Below are positions 37,804-46,443 of a stretch of 64,000 nt of DNA, piece after piece; the stretch's first letter is position 1, and every line of letters starts with the position of its first letter. Both the position numbers and the translations under genes were made by a program. The notes under the pieces were generated by a model. That model was not told the DNA's origin and searched no databases. It saw only the letters and a program-made list of their open reading frames with translations. This DNA is from CAWCUU01 sp963798855 (GTDB lineage Bacteria; Gemmatimonadota; Gemmatimonadetes; Longimicrobiales; RSA9), in the NCBI GenBank assembly GCA_963798855.1, contig CAWCUU010000003.1, positions 682,001 through 746,000 of the forward strand, read 5' to 3'.

Positions 37804-38002
37804 CCCGTGTGCGTGTGCCTGTGCGTGTGCGTCCCCCGTGCCCGTCTGTTCCCCTGACCCGCTTGCGCTTGCGCGACCCGCGTGCGTACAAGAGGTGTTC
37901 CAACGGTTCGCAGGTCGGGCACGCAAGCGGCCGACGCAAGCGTGTACGGGTGAACGGCTCGGGCACGAACCACGGCACACGCACAGGCACACGCACAGGG
38001 GG
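37804..38002. repeat. Long palindromic repeat family B, copy 1
   Basis: Left end CCGTGTGCGTGTGCCTGTGC; right end is its inverse (GCACAGGCACACGCACAGG). Inner arms (TTGCGCTTGCGCG / CGACGCAAGCG) also pair. Lies between convergent genes, 18 bp from the stop of the next one. Confidence 0.85.
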
Positions 38003-38020
38003 TGGGACCGACTGGCGCAA

Positions 38021-38536
38021 TCATCTCCTGGCGAGCTCCTCCAGGAAGCTCGCGATCTCTGCGCGCGAGCGCAGGACGTGGACGCGCTGCCCGGACGAGA
38101 GCTCGGCGAGCCGCCGCAGGATCTGCGGACGTCGCCGCCGGGGATAGCTCCAGATCCACAGCAGGAACTCCCAGGTGATGCGCTCGGGGCAGCCGGGCGT
38201 CATCTCGGGCCTCGATCGCCCGGCGTACCGCAGCCACCTGGCGATCACCCGCGTGATGCAGACCCGGCGAGGCGTGTCGAGGAAGACGACGGTGTCGCAG
38301 GCGGGGAGCCGGATGTCGAGCGTGCCGCCGTAGTTGCCGTCCATCACCCATGAGGGCCGCGCGACCAGCGCCTCCACCGTCCGGCGCCACTCGTCCTCCG
38401 GCGTCGGCACCCAGCCGGGACGCCAGTACAGCGCGTCGAGGTGCACGACCGGCAGGCCCGTGCGGGCGCCGATCCCGGCGGCGAGCGTCGACTTCCCCGA
38501 GCCGCCGGAGCCGATCACCAGGATACGGTGCGCCAT
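38021..38536 (-). CDS. P-loop kinase-like protein (FlaR/adenylate kinase-like)
   Basis: 171 aa from ATG 38536. Walker A is VIGSGGSGKSTLA at the very N-terminus; LPVVHLDALYWRPGW and SWVMDGNYGGTLDIRL match the small NTPases annotated as DNA topology modulation (FlaR) or adenylate kinase-like proteins. The true substrate is unknown. The start overlaps the stop of the upstream sulfotransferase (TGATG), indicating coupled translation. Confidence 0.87.
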   Translation of the reverse strand: MAHRILVIGSGGSGKSTLAAGIGARTGLPVVHLDALYWRPGWVPTPEDEWRRTVEALVARPSWVMDGNYGGTLDIRLPACDTVVFLDTPRRVCITRVIARWLRYAGRSRPEMTPGCPERITWEFLLWIWSYPRRRRPQILRRLAELSSGQRVHVLRSRAEIASFLEELARR

Positions 38537-39088
38537 CACCCCGCGTATGCGTAGCCGAACAGCTCGACGCCCCGCCGAAAACGTCTCGCGACAATGTCGC
38601 GCGTCCGCTCCGTGTAGTACTCGCGGTAGGCTCGCCGCGTCTTCACCGCCTGGACGTGCGGCAGCGACGGCACCGGCAGGCCGAGCCGCTCGCGGACGCG
38701 CCGGAAATCGTCGCCGAGCGTCTCGAATCGCCCCAGGAAGTCGACGCCGATCCCGCCGGATCCGTTCGTCACGAACGTGTGCTGGGAGCGAAAGTGCTCG
38801 TCGGCCTCGCCATCGCCGACCCCTGCAATGGCGTCGACGAACTCCTCGAACGACATGCCAGCCCGGAAGACGTCCGGCCCGGCGAGACAGTACGCGACGC
38901 CCCGGGTCGGATGAAACGACGTGAAGTCCGGCGCCTCGCCCCGGATCTCCGGCGGCCTCGAGATCGACGCCGAGCACGCCCGCCAGCGCGATCTTGATAC
39001 TCGAGCACGCGACCTTCGGCACCTCGATCCAGACGGCGCCGTGCGCGGGGAGGAGGACGGCGGTGCGATCCGCGATCGGCGCGGTCAC
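38536..39088 (-). CDS. Sulfotransferase family protein, frameshifted
   Basis: The N-terminus (GTG 39088) has AVWIEVPKVACSSIKIAL, the 5'-phosphosulfate-binding loop of carbohydrate sulfotransferases (PF03567-like). After a one-base shift near 38955 the protein continues APDFTSFHPTRGVAYCLAGPDVF, FEEFVDAIAG, RSQHTFVTNG and ends RDIVARRFRRGVELFGYAY. About 183 aa when joined, short for the family but with typical end motifs. Would transfer sulfate from PAPS to a glycan or lipid. Confidence 0.8.
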
Positions 39089-39176
39089 GTGATGTGCAGG
39101 TCGGATCCGAACCGGATCAGGCCGAGCTTCCGTGCGACCGCTCCGCCTCCGTCCATGCTATCGCTTCTCGCCACGC

Positions 39177-39470
39177 TCACAGATGGAGCAGAAACACCGG
39201 TGCGGCCGCGGCTAGCAGCGCCAGCAGCTGCAGCCCGAGGATCGGCAGCGCCCGCTTCGGATCCGCCGGCACCCAGCGGACCGCGAAGAACGCGATCAGC
39301 ACGACCTGCGCCGCCATCAGCAGCTGCCAAATGTGCGCGGCCGCGCCTTCATCGGGCTGTCGCACCACGCCGAACGCGGTGAAGTACGCGGCCAGGAACG
39401 CGAGCGCGACGAGCGACAGCGCGATCGGCAGGAACGCGCTGGGCCGCTTGAGCAGGGTGGAGAGGCTCAT
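39177..39470 (-). CDS. Small membrane protein of unknown function
   Basis: 97 aa from ATG 39470. Three hydrophobic segments: FLPIALSLVALAFLAAYF, IWQLLMAAQVVLIAFFAV and ALPILGLQLLALLAAAAPVFLL. No motif recognised. The frame stays open upstream through the tandem repeats, but those residues look artefactual. Confidence 0.7.
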   Translation of the reverse strand: MSLSTLLKRPSAFLPIALSLVALAFLAAYFTAFGVVRQPDEGAAAHIWQLLMAAQVVLIAFFAVRWVPADPKRALPILGLQLLALLAAAAPVFLLHL

Positions 39471-39486
39471 GGGACGGGCTCCGCTG

Positions 39487-39597
39487 ACGGTGGCGGTACG
39501 GATATCGGGACGCTGACGGTGACGGAACGGGTATCGGGACGCTGACGGTGACGGAACGGGTATGGGGAACGCCAACAGTACGGGTATCGGGAACGCG
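39487..39597. repeat. Tandem repeat of about 29 bp
   Basis: Three to four diverged units of the type GGGACGCTGACGGTGACGG + AACGGGTAT. The CTGACGGYGA motif also appears in the arrays at 56570 and 63220. Confidence 0.75.
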
Positions 39598-40038
39598 TAA
39601 GGGTGGTCGCTCCGAACATAGAGTACTTTGTTCGGACAAGCAACCGCCAGCGCGGGGGGAGGGGCGTGCGCGGGGGCGGCCGTCAGGTCGGCCGCGCCGG
39701 TTCGTCCCGCGGCGATTCGAATGCGTCGCCCGCCTCGAAGCGCAGGAGGCCACGAAACGCCCCATTCTACCCGACGGAATCGTCGAGTGGGGAGTTCGAG
39801 GCGCAGGAGGCCACGAAACGCCCCAATCGCCGCCGGCCGGGAGAGGGCGTGGGGAGTTTGACGCGCTCAGGCCGTGTCAACGTCCCACTCGCCGCCGGAC
39901 GCCGCTCGAGTGGGGACTTCGATGGTGCGAACCGTCCCGGCCAGAGCGGATCGGGCAGGAAGGCGACCGGACCGGGGCCAGGGCCCCGCCCGCGAGGAGG
40001 GCGACTGCCCGCCCCGTCGATCCGGCGGAACGCGGACC
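39598..40038. other. Intergenic region with short dispersed repeats
   Basis: No convincing gene. AGGAGGCCACGAAACGCCCCA occurs twice (about 39745 and 39808) and CGAGTGGGGA followed by a TTCGA-type end occurs twice more. The rest is plain GC-rich sequence. Confidence 0.55.
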
Positions 40039-40536
40039 TCACCGACCTTCCGCCGGCGGCTTGACCGACCAGTGAGCGTTGCGGAGGCGCCAGCCGGACG
40101 GGCCGTGCCCGGCGACGCCGGTGAAGTAGCCGTCCTCGACGACGCGCGTTCCCCCGGCGTCGATGCGGACCTCGTGGTACGGGGCGGCGATGAGCGCGAG
40201 GCCGGGCCCGAGCGGGTCGACGCGCAGCGAGTCGCCCCACTGCAGCTCCATGCGGGCGATCTGCTGAACGAGGCCCTGGATCGCGCGGGCGGCGGCTTCG
40301 CTGTTCGCGAACACGAGGCGGCCCTCTGCGGCCATGAAGAACGTGGGCTCGTCGGCGAGGTAGTCGCGCCACGCCGCGGGTCCACGCGCGGTGATCCCGG
40401 CGGCGATGGTATCGGCGAAGGCGCGCACGCTGTCGGCGATGGCGCTGGAGCGGCCGGCTTCGTCCGGCTCCGTCGAGGGTCCCCCGCACGAGAGCAGTGA
40501 GAGGGCGAGCAGGGTGCGAATCGGGCGATAGGTCAT
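40039..40536 (-). CDS. Lipoprotein with SnoaL/DUF4440-like domain
   Basis: 165 aa from ATG 40536. A lipobox (LSLLSCGG) at the N-terminus is followed by ADSVRAFADTIAAGITARGPAAWRDYLADEPTFFMAAEGRLVFAN and VVEDGYFTGVAGHGPSGWRLRNAHWSV, a typical NTF2-like fold. Probably anchored in the outer or inner membrane. The ligand is unknown. Confidence 0.82.
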   Translation of the reverse strand: MTYRPIRTLLALSLLSCGGPSTEPDEAGRSSAIADSVRAFADTIAAGITARGPAAWRDYLADEPTFFMAAEGRLVFANSEAAARAIQGLVQQIARMELQWGDSLRVDPLGPGLALIAAPYHEVRIDAGGTRVVEDGYFTGVAGHGPSGWRLRNAHWSVKPPAEGR

Positions 40537-40576
40537 CCGTAACGCTCCTGCCTGCAGTTTACGATCGGACGGCCGG

Positions 40577-40675
40577 TTACGAGCGTGCCTCGACGAGCTC
40601 GGCGAGCTTCGCGAGCGAGAGCCGCCAGCCGGTCTCGTTGTCGGCGGGCGATAGGAGATGCGTGTCGAGCTCATC
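40577..40675 (-). pseudogene. C-terminal remnant of an SRPBCC/AHSA1 protein
   Basis: Reads ELDTHLLSPADNETGWRLSLAKLAELVEARS-stop, the usual end of AHSA1-like START-fold proteins. The preceding 100 or more residues are missing. Confidence 0.6.
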
Positions 40676-40678
40676 GGC

Positions 40679-40850
40679 TAGCCGCCACCGGGGGTTCGTC
40701 GACACGGATCCGGAACCTCAAACTGTCCGCTCCGCCGTAGACGCTGGGCTTCTGAAAGCGCTCGACGAGCACGCCGCCGTTCGGCTCGCTCACGCGGCGG
40801 GAGGCGAGGTTGTCGGCGTGGGTCGTGATCGTGTGGCTCGTCCGGCCAGA
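40679..40850 (-). pseudogene. C-terminal remnant of a GNAT acetyltransferase
   Basis: One frame reads ITTHADNLASRRVSEPNGGVLVERF and then GGADSLRFRIRV, the end of a GNAT protein with the N-S-R-V-E-x-N-G-G motif. The first two thirds of the domain are absent. It abuts the SRPBCC remnant. Confidence 0.65.
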
Positions 40851-40895
40851 TCAGGCGCATGGGCACCGGACCCCTGGTGCACGCCCGAACGCGGA

Positions 40896-41366
40896 TCAGA
40901 CGGCCTCCCTCCCCGCGATGTCCTCGTCCCACAGCTCGGGCCGCTCGCGGATGAAGCGGCTCATCAGCGCGATGCAGTCGGCGTCGTCGAGGAGCCACAC
41001 GTCGACGCCGTGCGCCGTCAGGAACTCGATGTTGCCGGGGAAGCTGCGGTTCTCGCCGATCACGACGCGCGGCACGCCGAATTGCACGATCGTGCCCGCG
41101 CACATCATGCACGGGCTGAGCGTCGTGTACAGGGTCACGCCGTCGTAGCGGGAGCGTCGCCCCGCGTCCCGCAGGCAGGACATCTCGCCGTGCGCGGTCG
41201 GGTCGCCGTCCTGGACGCGGCGGTTGTGGCCGCGGGCGATGACGCGGCCGTCCTCGACCATCACGGCGCCGATCGGCAGGCCGCCCTCCTCGTACGACTT
41301 CCTCGCCTGCTCGAGCGCCAGGCGCATGAGGTCGGCGTCGGGCTCGCGCGCGTCGACGGATCCCAT
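40896..41366 (-). CDS. Cytosine/nucleoside deaminase
   Basis: 156 aa. Zinc site: HGE (TAHGEMSCLRDAG) and PCMMC (TLSPCMMCAGTI). The rest, including VVIGENRSFPGNIEFL and the end RPELWDEDIAG, resembles the small eukaryotic-type cytosine deaminase (Fcy1-like) rather than TadA. It deaminates cytosine or a related base to uracil. ATG 41366 is chosen by length. The same frame is open upstream without a stop into the PNPOx-like gene, so a fusion is possible. Confidence 0.85.
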   Translation of the reverse strand: MGSVDAREPDADLMRLALEQARKSYEEGGLPIGAVMVEDGRVIARGHNRRVQDGDPTAHGEMSCLRDAGRRSRYDGVTLYTTLSPCMMCAGTIVQFGVPRVVIGENRSFPGNIEFLTAHGVDVWLLDDADCIALMSRFIRERPELWDEDIAGREAV

Positions 41367-41429
41367 CGGGGAGGGTATCGAAGCAGTCCGTTTGTCCCGG
41401 GCCCCGGGAGCGTAGCGGACTCCGGTCAC

Positions 41430-41841
41430 GGACAGCCGGGGCGATGCGCCAGACGAGCAGCTCCCCGGCGGCCACTCTCGCGGCCTGTTCCGTTCTCCAC
41501 CACTCCGGCGCGTCGGTGACCGCCGCCTGGAGCCGGTCCGTCGCGCGGCGTCGCAGATCGGGGTCGGTCACGATCTCGAAGCGGCCCTTCCCCGTCACGC
41601 TCTCCCACTGCCAGAGCCCGGTGCGGCGGGACGTATCCGCCTGGAACGCGACGTCGGGATGGTCGGCCGCGAGCTCGGTCTTGCGGCCCGAGTCCGTCAC
41701 GCCGTACAGCGCATCGTCGAGCCAGACGCAGCCGAGCGGAAGGAGGTAGCTGGAGTCGCCGTCGCGAAACGCCACGCGCAGCAGATCGCAGCTCGACAGC
41801 AGGCGAGCGACTTCCTGGCGGTCCATCGGTGTTCTGGGCAT
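41430..41841 (-). CDS. Pyridoxamine 5'-phosphate oxidase-like flavoprotein, frameshifted end
   Basis: From ATG 41841: MDRQEVARLLSSCDLLRVAFRDGDSSYLLPLGCVW, LYGVTDSGRKTELAADHPDVAFQAD and WQWESVTGKGRFEIVTD are the FMN-binding split-barrel motifs of the PNPOx/nitroreductase-like family. Near 41445 a run of four C shifts the frame. With one C removed the protein ends RIAPRLSVTGVRYAPGARDK and runs in frame into the cytosine deaminase; as written it reads on over that gene to 40678. Substrate unknown. Confidence 0.78.
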
Positions 41842-42026
41842 CCGACCTCTTGCGGGGTCCTGGCGCCGCTCGAGCTCGGCCTCGTCGAGACCGGACTCGA
41901 TGCGAACGAACAGAACCGTAGGCATCGTACTCCTCCCTGAAGGAACTCATACCACCAATCTGCCGCAAAGCCCGCGTGACGCCCGATCAGAGCGCTCCGG
42001 GAGCGCCGGGAGCCGGACCCAGACGG

Positions 42027-42686
42027 CTAGGTCCTCGGTTCGCGGTTCTTCCTCGCGCCCAACGCGCTCGCGGCCTCGTCCAGCCGCTCCTCGAGGTGTC
42101 GGACGCGGCGCTCGATCTCGGAGACGTCAGCGACGGCGGCCGCCCGGCCGGCGGCGGCGGCCGAAACGCCGGCGCGCCGGACGAAGCGAACGTAGCCGAG
42201 GCCGAGCGTGATGATGAGCGCGCCGGTCATGACCACGAATCTGGCTACCGACGAATCGGTCGCGATGATCCAGCCGACGCCGTAGAGCATCGTGAACAGT
42301 CCGCCGAGCAGCAGCCCGTTGCTGATCACGGGCAGCTGATCGGCGCGTACCAGCGAGATTGCCATCGCGAGCGTCGCGAACACGATGAGAGTGATGCTGG
42401 TGCTGCGGCCCCACGGCTTTCGGGCCGCCGCCGCGGCCTCGACCAGCCCGTCCCGCTGCCGGCTGATCTGCTGGAGCTGCTGGCGATCGGCATCGGTCAG
42501 CTCGCCCCGCGGCCGCGACTCGTGGATCGCCTGCTCGCGGCGGCCGAGGTCGCGGAGCTCCGCTTCGTGACGATCCGGCGGCGGGTGGAACGTGTAGACG
42601 CCGACCCCGGCGAACGCCGTGAGCATCAGGCCGAGGAAGAAGGAGAAGATGGTCCGAAGCGCGACGCTCGGTGTTGGATCCGCCAT
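42027..42686 (-). CDS. Membrane protein of unknown function with coiled-coil tail
   Basis: 219 aa from ATG 42686. Hydrophobic segments at about residues 10-32, 98-116, 122-142 and 150-168. A charged helix (RREQAIHESRP to RQRDGLVEAAAAA) lies between the first and second, and a coiled-coil C-terminus reads VSEIERRVRHLEERLDEAASAL. No family recognised. Confidence 0.75.
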   Translation of the reverse strand: MADPTPSVALRTIFSFFLGLMLTAFAGVGVYTFHPPPDRHEAELRDLGRREQAIHESRPRGELTDADRQQLQQISRQRDGLVEAAAAARKPWGRSTSITLIVFATLAMAISLVRADQLPVISNGLLLGGLFTMLYGVGWIIATDSSVARFVVMTGALIITLGLGYVRFVRRAGVSAAAAGRAAAVADVSEIERRVRHLEERLDEAASALGARKNREPRT

Positions 42687-42827
42687 GGATGCGCTCCCGG
42701 TCGCTATGGACGTGGGGATCGTGTCGCCAGGCCGCGGCCCGGCGCGAGGAGCAGGACGAGCGCCGAAAGGCGGAGCGTCGTGCGCATGCGAATACACCTC
42801 GTCGAGGGGCGGAGGCTTCGCGGGCGG

Positions 42828-43286
42828 TCACTTCCCCGGGGACGCGTCGATGTCCTCCCAGAGGTACCAGTACTCCGAGAGCGGCGCGGCGCCTCGGCTC
42901 AGGTAGAACGGCGCCGCCGCCGGGCTCTCCACGTCCACGTTCACGCATATCCTGCGTGCGTTCTGCTGCCGGAACCAATGCAGCTGGAGTCGCACGAGCT
43001 CGCTCGCGATCCCGCTGCGCCGGTGATCGGGCGCGACGTACAGATACTGCACTTCGCCGTCGCAGGCGAACCGGCGGGTGAGGTGGCCGGCAATGTAGCC
43101 GACGACCCGATCGCCGTCCACCGCCACGTAGCCGTTGCGCGGAGGCAGCGCCTGCTGCGGATGGTGTCGCCCCTCGAGGTAGGGCGCCATGCGCGGGTCG
43201 GCCGCGCCGGCGAGCGGATCCGTGAGCCGGCTCGCGGCCATTGCCGTGACGTCCGCGCTCGTGGCGCGGCGGTAGGAAAGGCTCAC
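42828..43286 (-). CDS. GNAT-family N-acetyltransferase
   Basis: 152 aa from GTG 43286. YVAVDGDRVVGYIAGHL, EVQYLYVAPDHRRSGIASELV (acetyl-CoA loop R-R-S-G-I-A) and CVNVDVESPAAAPFYLSRGAAPL are the GNAT motifs in order. The substrate is unknown. The start overlaps the stop of the truncated VOC gene (GTGA), implying coupling. Confidence 0.88.
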   Translation of the reverse strand: MSLSYRRATSADVTAMAASRLTDPLAGAADPRMAPYLEGRHHPQQALPPRNGYVAVDGDRVVGYIAGHLTRRFACDGEVQYLYVAPDHRRSGIASELVRLQLHWFRQQNARRICVNVDVESPAAAPFYLSRGAAPLSEYWYLWEDIDASPGK

Positions 43287-43429
43287 GCCGGCGGCGGCGG
43301 AACCGGTTGCGCATCGGTCATCACCCGGAAGCCGAGCGCGTCGCGGTTGAACGCGACCGCCCGGTCGAGGTCGCTGACCTTCAGGTGGACGTGCCCGACG
43401 CGCACCGGATCGATCGAGGGCTCGGACAT
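43283..43429 (-). pseudogene. Truncated glyoxalase/VOC domain gene
   Basis: 48 aa: MSEPSIDPVRVGHVHLKVSDLDRAVAFNRDALGFRVMTD, the first beta-alpha-beta unit of VOC proteins, then a proline-rich end and stop. Normal VOC proteins exceed 115 aa and need the second half for the metal site, so this is probably non-functional, though the first unit is well kept. Confidence 0.7.
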
Positions 43430-43663
43430 GGGGAACCTCCGGGAAGGGGCGATGCAGACAACGTGCACGGGCGGAGCCCGAAGGAAAAGCCCCGCGGGAC
43501 ACGAAGCGCCCGGCCGCGATACCGGTGCGGTCGGGCACGTCGCGCCGATGAGTGTCGGCGGGGTCGTGGCTGCGGCGCGGTGACCCGCAACCCGAGGGTC
43601 GCACCCCAGTTCTTCAGCGACCTGCTGGCCCCCGGCGGGGGAAGGCGACGCCTCGAAAGAGGG

Positions 43664-43975
43664 CTAACAGCCGGGATTCTCCGCAGCGATCGTCGGCCCC
43701 TGTCCCGGCGGGACTTCCAGGAAGGTCGCGTACAGGATGGTCTCGCCGGCCGTATTGTTCTCGCCGACGTGGGCGTGCCCCTGCCCGAGCTCGATGAATG
43801 CCTCTCCGGCTCCGTAGACCCGGCTGTCACAGGAGGACCCATCCAGGATCGTGACGGCTCCGGAGACGACCGTGACGATCACCGGTCCGGGATGCGTATG
43901 CCATCCGGTGGACGCGCCCGGCTGCTGAACGATCCGGGTGACCACCACATCCGAGGGGTCGTCCGCCTTGATCAC
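43664..43975 (-). CDS. Cupin-domain protein, N-terminus shifted out of frame
   Basis: 103 aa as written: IKADDPSDVVVTRIVQQPGASTGWHTHPGPVIVTVVSGAVTI with the metal-binding HTHPG, then GEAFIELGQGHAHVGENN. Upstream bases 43985-44085 read in another frame ALEVLSRAAFTDPLTVTFRLKE, the expected N-terminus of this family, so one base shift near 43985 splits the gene. No start codon is seen upstream. Function: small metal-binding cupin, substrate unknown. Confidence 0.78.
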   Translation of the reverse strand: MIKADDPSDVVVTRIVQQPGASTGWHTHPGPVIVTVVSGAVTILDGSSCDSRVYGAGEAFIELGQGHAHVGENNTAGETILYATFLEVPPGQGPTIAAENPGC

Positions 43976-44108
43976 CTCGGTGGCGTGACCTCCTTCAGCC
44001 GGAACGTCACCGTGAGTGGATCCGTGAACGCGGCGCGCGACAGCACTTCCAGGGCGATAGGCTGCAGGTCTTCAGCGCCAATGGCCGGCGCTGAGGTCCA
44101 TCGCCATA

Positions 44109-44195
44109 GCAGAGCTCCGGGACCCGCTGTACGGCCGCCTCACGGCAGAGCCCCGCTTCACCGACCTACGGCGACGGATCGGGCCGGAACGCTGA
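44109..44195 (+). pseudogene. C-terminal remnant of a TPR/Ser-Thr kinase protein
   Basis: Reads AELRDPLYGRLTAEPRFTDLRRRIGPER-stop. This D-P-L-x3-R-x3-P-R-F ending is usual for large kinase-TPR proteins of Gemmatimonadota. Nothing else of the gene is visible. Confidence 0.45.
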
Positions 44196-44252
44196 CCGGC
44201 GTTCGGCGAATCAGCCCTGCGGGCCACCCAGGTCCGGCTGCGGGAGCCAGCG

Positions 44253-44839
44253 TCAGCCCTCCGACTCGGCCGCGAGGCGCTTCGCGAGCTGCCGCCTCGC
44301 GGTCGCGGCGTAGCGACGGCAGGCGCCGGCGTCGAGCAGCGCCTCGGCGTCGCCACGATCGCGCGCCTCGACGCGCGCGAACAGCCCCGACGCGGACGGG
44401 TGCGGCGTCAGCAACAGGTCGCACGGCAGCCGGTCCAGAACGGCGAGCCCGTGAGCGAAGTCGTCGACGCCGCTCGGGTACGTCCGGCTGTCCGTGAAGC
44501 GGAAACCGTCGGCGGAGACCGGCGTCTGGCTGTCGGCGTAGACGATGTCGACGCAGCGCTCGCCCTCGCACGACCGCCACGACCACGTCGTGCCGCCGGG
44601 CGTGTGCCCCGCCGTGAAGTGAGCGGTCATCGCCAACGACCACACGCGCAGCACCTCACCGTCGGCGATCGTGCGGACGTCGGGCACCGGGGGGAACGGG
44701 AGCGCGACGCCGTGCTGCGGGTCGTCCGGATACGAGCCGCCGCGCTCGAGCCACCGCGCGGATGCGGGACTCGCAGCGACGACCGCGCCCGATGCCCGCT
44801 GGAGCGCCGAGATGCCGCCGGCGGCCCGCTCGCGCGAGC
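44253..44839 (-). pseudogene. Class B3 metallo-beta-lactamase-like C-terminal half
   Basis: ISALQRASGAVVAASPASARWL, PPVPDVRTIADGEVLRVWSLAMTAHFTAGHTPGGTTWSWRSCEG (the zinc-binding GHTPG region), CVDIVYADSQTPVSADGFRFTD and CDLLLTPHPSASGLF are the second half of subclass B3 beta-lactamases. The zinc-1 motif HxHxDH should stand just before AGG; here the text is SRERAAGG. The N-terminal half is replaced, in frame, by VCBS/FG-GAP repeats. Hence probably inactive as a lactamase. Confidence 0.8.
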
Positions 44840-45939
44840 CCGCCGCGTCCGCGAAGTAGACCACGTTCGGCGCGTCCGAGCGGGCCATGGCGAGGTCGAG
44901 ACGGCCGTCGCCGTCGAGGTCCGCGATCGCGATGCCGTACACCGCGCCCTCCGCGTCGCCGACCCGGAGTGGCGTGTAGCGGCGACCGGTGCCGTCGTTC
45001 CAGAGCACCGTGGACGGAGCCTCCACGTGCCCGACGATGATGTCGACGGCGCCGTCGCCGTCGAGGTCCCCCACCGCGAGCGCGTACGGCGTGACGCCGC
45101 CGTCCCCGACCCTCAGACCCGTCGAGAACGTGCCGTCCGACTCGCCGAAGAAGACGAAGACGCCTGCCCCCTCGTCGATCGCGACGATGTCCAGCCTGCC
45201 GTCCCCGTTCAGGTCCGAGGCTTCGGCCATCCTGATGTGCGCGTCCGCCGGGCCGAACGGCACTCGCGCCGCCTGCGGGAACGTCGCCCCGCCCCGGTTG
45301 AGGTACACCCAGCTCTGGCCGCCATCGCGATGCGGCACGGCGAGATCAATGCGTCCGTCGCCATCGAAATCCGCCGGCGTGATCGTCGTCGACCGGCTCG
45401 TGGGAGAAGGCGAGGCAGTCCGCATCGAAGCGCCCGCCGCCCCGGTTGGGGCAGACGTAGTTCGCGGGGGCGCGATCGTCCCGGTTCGCGACGACGACGT
45501 CCGGCAGCGAGTCGCCGTCCAGATCCGCGACGCTCGCGTTGCGCGTCGGCCACTCCGCGCGGCCGAACCTCGAGCCGACGCGGAAATGGCCATGGCCATC
45601 GTTCAGGTAGACGAGCTTCGGATCCGGGGCGTCGTTGCTGATCACGACATCCAGGTCGCCGTCTCGGTCGAGGTCCACCAGGTGGCCCGAATACGAGCGG
45701 TCGGACGCCTCGCCGAGGTCGTAGGCCGTGCCGAAATGACCGCTGCCGTCGCCGAGCAGCACCCGGTCGCAGGTGCCGTTGGACAGGACTCTCCCTTCGG
45801 GTTCATCCGTACCCGCGCGCCTGTCGCGCGTCGGGGGACAACGGACGGGCACGGCGGCGCACAGGCACGCGCCACACGACAGGGGTCGAGGGGACCAGCA
45901 CACGCAGCCAGCCAAGCCGTCTACCGACATGCTCATCAC
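44840..45939 (-). pseudogene. VCBS/FG-GAP repeat protein fragment, frameshifted
   Basis: Repeated calcium-binding motifs of integrin-like propellers: DLDRDGDLDVVI, DLDGDSLPDVVVANRDD, DFDGDGRIDLAVP, DLNGDGRLDIVAID, DLDGDGAVDIIVGH, DLDGDGRLDLAMA. The frame shifts near 45390. The upstream end runs into a half copy of repeat family B without a signal peptide, and the downstream end is joined to the beta-lactamase fragment, so both natural ends are lost. Normally an extracellular adhesion or surface protein. Confidence 0.78.
45841..45890. repeat. Half copy of repeat family B
   Basis: Right-half sequence (GGCGCACAGGCACGCGCC... CAGGGGTCGAGGGGACCAG) without the left arm. It shares the GGGTCGAGGGGACCAG flank with copy 2. 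Confidence 0.65.
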
Positions 45940-45971
45940 AGCGCGATCCTTGCTTGCCGCTCGACCTCGCG

Positions 45972-46168
45972 CCCGTGTGCGTGTGCCTGTGCGTGTGCGG
46001 TCTTTACGTGCCCGGGCAGTTCACCCGTACACGCGTGCCTGTCCCGCTTGCGTGCCCGCGTGCGATCCGTCGAAAGGCCTGGCACGCACGCGGGTCGCGC
46101 ACGCGCATGCGTGTCACGGAAAACGGCCGGGCACGGAGGGCGCACAGGCACACGCACACGCACAGGGG
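45972..46168. repeat. Long palindromic repeat family B, copy 2
   Basis: CCGTGTGCGTGTGCCTGTGC at the left; ACAGGCACACGCACACGCAC at the right, inverse. The inner arms CCCGCTTGCGTG/GCATGCG pair partly. The segment just before it is repeated before copy 3. Confidence 0.85.
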
Positions 46169-46256
46169 TCGAGGGGACCAGTCACACCCGGCCGGCCAAG
46201 TCGTCTACCGACATGCTCATCACAGCGCGATCCTTGCTCACGCGCTCGGCCCCGCG

Positions 46257-46440
46257 CCCGTGTGCGTGTGCCGGTGCGTGTGCGGTCTTTCGTGCCCGGG
46301 CAGCTCACCCGTGCACGCGTGCCTGTCCGCTTGCGATCCGTCGAAAGGCCAGGCACGCACGCGGGTCGCGCAAGCGCAAGCGGGTCACGGAAAACGGCCG
46401 GGCACGGAGGGCGCACAGGCACACGCACACGCACAGGGGG
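46257..46440. repeat. Long palindromic repeat family B, copy 3
   Basis: Same ends as copy 2. Ends 3 bp before the stop codon of the four-helix bundle gene. Confidence 0.85.
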
Positions 46441-46443
46441 TGG

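Noticed and set aside
37799..38353. Cys/Val- and His/Gln-rich frames (VCVCLCVC, HAQAHAHAQ) within family B repeats
   Set aside because: They are readings of the GTGTGC arms and recur in every copy and in several frames. Not proteins.
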